From positions 1 through 24,612 of the forward strand of contig PCAG01000019.1 of assembly GCA_002730475.1 (NCBI GenBank): a DNA stretch of 24,612 nucleotides, given 5' to 3'. Position 1 is the stretch's first letter. The number at the start of each line of letters is the position of its first letter. This document shows positions 21,814 to 24,612 of the stretch, in pieces. Under the pieces are notes generated by a model. It did not search any database. It was not told the DNA's origin and was given only the letters and a program-made list of their open reading frames with translations. Position numbers and translations under genes: made by a program. This DNA is from Spirochaetales bacterium (GTDB taxonomy: Bacteria; Desulfobacterota_D; UBA1144).

Positions 21814-22758
21814 TTAGCCGACAAAAGATTCGAAGTGAATGTAATTTTGAAGATTCAGAATTGAGTCCGGTGCGGGTTCGTATTGAAAGCTTTCGCTGTT
21901 TATAGTTCTGGCTAATAATTTTATTCCTCCTGCTACTCTCGTTGAAGGTCTAGTGAAAAAAGAATTGGCATCAACCAAATATACATCTCCTGTTTTAAAA
22001 GCAGGGATTTCGTTCAATTTGGTATTTTCTAGAAGAAGATTTATTTCTTTAAGTGAATCATCAATTGCATAACCGCAAGGCATGATAAATATATAATTGG
22101 GTGCATACTTAATTATTTCATCAAATTGAACTACGCGAGAAGGTTCGCCTGATTTGCTAAGACCACTAATACCACCAGCGATTTCTACCATCTCCGGAAC
22201 CCAATGACCCGCAGAATAAAATGGGTTCATCCACTCCATACAAAACACTCTTGGTCGATCAATTATTATTTCTGTTTTAGAGAGTATGCTATTAATTTCC
22301 GAATTAAAATTGTTTATAATCTCAAGCCCTTTTTTTTCTATCTTGAATTCTTTAGCAATTTTTCTAATTGATTCTTTGATATCTTCTATATTTTTGGGAC
22401 CCACTGTAATAATTTTAGGTTTCTTCGTTAGAGAACTCAGGCTCGTTACGATCGCATCCTCCGATAATGCACAAACTTCGCATAAGTCTTGCGTAATAAT
22501 ATAATCGGGCTTTATTTCTTCTATTTTCTCTATCTTTAAAAAATAACTAGATTTACCAGCTTGAATATTGCGTCTTACTAATTCATCAATCTCCAAGCTG
22601 TTTAAATTTTTAGAATCAATACCGGAGAATCCAACTATCTCTTTGCTTCGGATTGTTTCAGGAAAATCACATTCATGACTAATCCCAACTATATGGTCCT
22701 CTAGACCAAGTTCGCATAATATTTCTGTAACACTCGGTAATAAAGATACTATGTTCAT
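21814..22758 (-). CDS. Cobalamin-binding-type protein, BtuF-like fold without signal peptide
   Basis: The 314-aa protein has the class III periplasmic-binding fold (PF01497-like). It opens directly with MNIVSLLPSVTEILCELGL, then VGISHECDFP (24-33), KPDYIITQDLCEVCA (around 82-96) and MNPFYSAGHWVPEMVEIAGG (around 176-195), and ends with FFTRPSTRVAGGIKLLARTI. These are typical of proteins annotated as cobalamin-binding and related to BtuF. There is no signal peptide, and a TAA codon in frame six bases before the ATG rules out an N-terminal extension. A cytoplasmic location is therefore likely, unlike true BtuF. It lies 52 bases downstream of a TonB-dependent receptor gene on the same strand, which supports a corrinoid or metal-complex uptake role. 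No BtuC or BtuD gene is present in the window. Confidence 0.82.
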   Translation of the reverse strand: MNIVSLLPSVTEILCELGLEDHIVGISHECDFPETIRSKEIVGFSGIDSKNLNSLEIDELVRRNIQAGKSSYFLKIEKIEEIKPDYIITQDLCEVCALSEDAIVTSLSSLTKKPKIITVGPKNIEDIKESIRKIAKEFKIEKKGLEIINNFNSEINSILSKTEIIIDRPRVFCMEWMNPFYSAGHWVPEMVEIAGGISGLSKSGEPSRVVQFDEIIKYAPNYIFIMPCGYAIDDSLKEINLLLENTKLNEIPAFKTGDVYLVDANSFFTRPSTRVAGGIKLLARTINSESFQYEPAPDSILNLQNYIHFESFVG

Positions 22759-22764
22759 ATATTA

Positions 22765-22770
22765 ACTATA
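22765..22770 (-). promoter_or_regulatory. Candidate -10 box of the cobalamin-binding-type gene
   Basis: TATAGT on the minus strand lies six bases before the ATG at 22758. No -35 match is convincing. If it is active, the gene could also be transcribed separately from the receptor as a leaderless message. The 52-base gap is too short for a cobalamin riboswitch. Confidence 0.25.
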
Positions 22771-22810
22771 TACAATGTAGCTTTAGATGCTGAATGTCGT
22801 TAGCATGTGC

Positions 22811-24612
22811 CTATATATTGGCTTTAAGGCCAAAGAATATTGCCCTGCCAGGAGAGTCAAAGTTTAATATCTGTTGGTGATTATCATTAAAGATATTGTT
22901 GATTCTCAAGAATGGTTTAATCTCGTATAAATTCTTCTCGTCTGTCATTAGATTATAATCGGCATATAAGTTGAATATCCAAAAAAATTCGTTTGAATCT
23001 CTATCTGTATAACTTTCGTAATCCCATCTTTGACCGGTATAAGTGCCATCAAAATTGATGCTAAATAAATCATTTATCTTGCTAATTGTGAAACCTCCAC
23101 TGTGTTTGGGTCTTCTAAGCATGGGCTCACCATTAGTCCAGTTGGAACTCCCGCCTAGATTTTCAGTCTTTCTGGCCTCTGTCAAAAGTCGAGTATACCA
23201 AAGTTTAGTCCTTACACCTCTAGGTAAAAAAACATTGGAGAACACTTCCAAACCTTTACTTTGTGCCTCCTGAATATTTTTGTAATTATTTGACGACCCA
23301 GACCCTTTATAAGCTATCAAATCATATATTAAGGTTCTAAAATAAGTTCCACTTACGGATATATTTTGGTTAATCTTTTTATCAAATCCAATTTCGTAAG
23401 CTTTGTTTTTTTCAGGTTTTAGCCCAGGCGTATCATATGATTCGTATATTCCAGCGTACTTAATTCCTTCGCTATACCCCCCTCTTAATCTTAAATTCAG
23501 TTTGAATATATTCTTTGAAACGAATATAGATGGGACAACTGTACTACCATGCGTTTCGTGCTTTTCTTTTCTTATTCCGGGATTAATAAATAATTCATAC
23601 GGTGTTTCTAAGACAACGTTTGAGTAATAAGATTGAGTGATGTCCTTGTGTCCATAATATGCCCCTCCGAATCTATTATAATCACTGGTTTCCTTGATTC
23701 TTCTATATCCAAATAGAGATTTAACAAAAAATGGACCAACATCACCACTTGTTTTCATATAGTAATCAAAACCTTTTCGTGTTTCCCACCAATTCTGATC
23801 GGGTACCGACTCGGTCCAAAGGTGTTTATGCCAATATGTATAGATTCCACTAAGGGTTAAAGATTTGATGATGTCATATTCAGTTTTTATGCTTCTTCTA
23901 TTCGTATGCACTCTTTCTTTCTGTGTATTATATAAACCCCCCGCCAAAACTCCTGATGAATTTGTAGGATATCGAAATCTTCTCTTCATGTTAGCCATAT
24001 TTGCAATTATTCTTATTTTTTCGTCATCAGTGTATAGGGATATGCCACCATTCAGATTTCTATTGTCGTAATTGTTTTGTACAAGCATGTGCCCATTATT
24101 ATCAATTCTTTCGAACCCAACCGAATATCCGATATTGTTATTAGCGGGGCCAGATATTGCTATTGATTGCTCGTTAATCAAGTAAGTTCCACCATTGCTT
24201 TGATCTTTTCGTTTTGGTTCTTGTCCAAAACCTATTCCAGAATTAAGACTAATATTTGTTTGTTCGGTCGCTTTTTTTGTAGTTATGTTGACCACTAAGC
24301 CCATTGCGCCTGCTCCGTAAAGGACTGTTTGTGGTCCTTTTAAAATCTCAATCTTTTCAATATTATTTGTAGTTAAATTGGAGAAATCAAAAACCCCACC
24401 AATGTCATTAACTATAACCCCATCAATTAACACTAAATTATGATCACTTTCGCTACCTCTCGAAAAAATGCTTACCTTTCCTCCGCGTGCGCCACTTTGA
24501 AATACAGCCAACCCAGGAATTTGTCTTAATAACTGTTGGACATCTGTAGCACCGGAAAGCGCAATATCATCCTCTGTAATGATTGTTCCAGAGCCCCCAT
24601 ACTCGGAAAGGA
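22811..24612 (-). CDS. TonB-dependent outer-membrane receptor, BtuB-like, 5' end missing
   Basis: The frame stays open to the right edge, so signal peptide, TonB box and the first plug residues are missing. About 600 residues are visible. The plug domain shows ATDVQQLLRQIPGLAVF, VLIDGVIVND and a segment at about 24334-24387 (minus strand) reading NIEKIEILKGPQTVLYGAGA, the classic receptor plug signature. A 22-strand barrel follows, with aromatic-rich strands and a C-terminal region NNIFNDNHQQILNF, then SPGRAIFFGLKANI. The plug pattern resembles BtuB and other vitamin or siderophore receptors. The ligand is inferred only from the downstream cobalamin-binding-type gene. A TTG at 24511 lies in the middle of the plug (Ile-Pro-Gly-Leu) and is not a start. 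A cobalamin riboswitch, if any, would be outside the window. Confidence 0.93.
   Translation of the reverse strand, partial: LSEYGGSGTIITEDDIALSGATDVQQLLRQIPGLAVFQSGARGGKVSIFSRGSESDHNLVLIDGVIVNDIGGVFDFSNLTTNNIEKIEILKGPQTVLYGAGAMGLVVNITTKKATEQTNISLNSGIGFGQEPKRKDQSNGGTYLINEQSIAISGPANNNIGYSVGFERIDNNGHMLVQNNYDNRNLNGGISLYTDDEKIRIIANMANMKRRFRYPTNSSGVLAGGLYNTQKERVHTNRRSIKTEYDIIKSLTLSGIYTYWHKHLWTESVPDQNWWETRKGFDYYMKTSGDVGPFFVKSLFGYRRIKETSDYNRFGGAYYGHKDITQSYYSNVVLETPYELFINPGIRKEKHETHGSTVVPSIFVSKNIFKLNLRLRGGYSEGIKYAGIYESYDTPGLKPEKNKAYEIGFDKKINQNISVSGTYFRTLIYDLIAYKGSGSSNNYKNIQEAQSKGLEVFSNVFLPRGVRTKLWYTRLLTEARKTENLGGSSNWTNGEPMLRRPKHSGGFTISKINDLFSINFDGTYTGQRWDYESYTDRDSNEFFWIFNLYADYNLMTDEKNLYEIKPFLRINNIFNDNHQQILNFDSPGRAIFFGLKANI

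Noticed and set aside
22759..22810. Possible cobalamin riboswitch between the receptor and the binding-protein gene
   Set aside because: The 52-base gap is far too short for the aptamer and shows no B12-box-like sequence or hairpin.
1..24612. Mobile elements, CRISPR arrays, toxin-antitoxin pairs, phage or defence genes
   Set aside because: No transposase, integrase, repeat array, flanking direct repeats or nuclease-type gene is visible. Base composition looks even throughout, and the genes are nearly all housekeeping.

Overview
Organism and style. This is a continuous AT-rich bacterial chromosome segment (roughly one third G+C by eye). Genes are packed tightly, intergenic gaps are often under 60 bases, and no insertion sequence, prophage, CRISPR array, tRNA or rRNA is visible. 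A TonB-dependent receptor, a TolC-type outer-membrane channel, a probable outer-membrane barrel and a LapA-type protein show a Gram-negative envelope. Almost everything is housekeeping. The style fits an uncultivated, slightly streamlined, probably aquatic Gram-negative lineage. A low-GC marine group with peptidoglycan-scavenging capacity, such as Dadabacteria, is one possibility, but this is a guess that nothing in the window proves.  Layout. 1-326: tail of a probable outer-membrane protein, followed by the only strong intrinsic terminator in the window (349-380). 404-1915: TolC-family channel, converging on purH (minus). 3552-8257: four-gene plus-strand operon murQ-anmK-nagZ-sodium:solute symporter. 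This is a cell-wall sugar recycling unit with its own candidate importer, and the most interesting functional unit here. 8271-8594: A-type Fe-S carrier (minus). 8674-10540: M24 peptidase and mazG (plus). 16610 down to 10517 (minus): aroA-cmk-ispH-sppA-lapA-lipA-apgM, seven genes joined by overlaps or tiny gaps, covering shikimate, CMP, isoprenoid, envelope, lipoate and glycolytic functions. 16651-18457: DUF1152 protein (plus) converging on an AEC-family permease (minus). 18519-18914: DoxX-family membrane protein from a nearly ideal but apparently leaderless promoter. 21559 down to 18938 (minus): unknown 152-aa protein, fabH and a short glucose-6-phosphate isomerase. 21613-21810: 65-aa membrane-anchored small protein, divergent from that operon and apparently sharing a palindromic -10 element with it. 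22758 down to 21814 and 24612 down to 22811 (minus): a cobalamin-binding-type protein without signal peptide, downstream of a BtuB-like TonB-dependent receptor cut by the window end.  How the genes work together. NagZ, AnmK and MurQ form a chain: NagZ cuts GlcNAc from anhydroMurNAc, AnmK phosphorylates the anhydro sugar to MurNAc-6-P, and MurQ removes lactate to give GlcNAc-6-P. The co-transcribed symporter is the natural candidate for bringing the substrate in, since no AmpG appears. The receptor and binding protein suggest corrinoid acquisition. The architecture is also notable: several convergent pairs overlap at their 3' ends with no terminator, and several start codons sit 6-9 bases below a -10-like box, which suggests leaderless transcripts.
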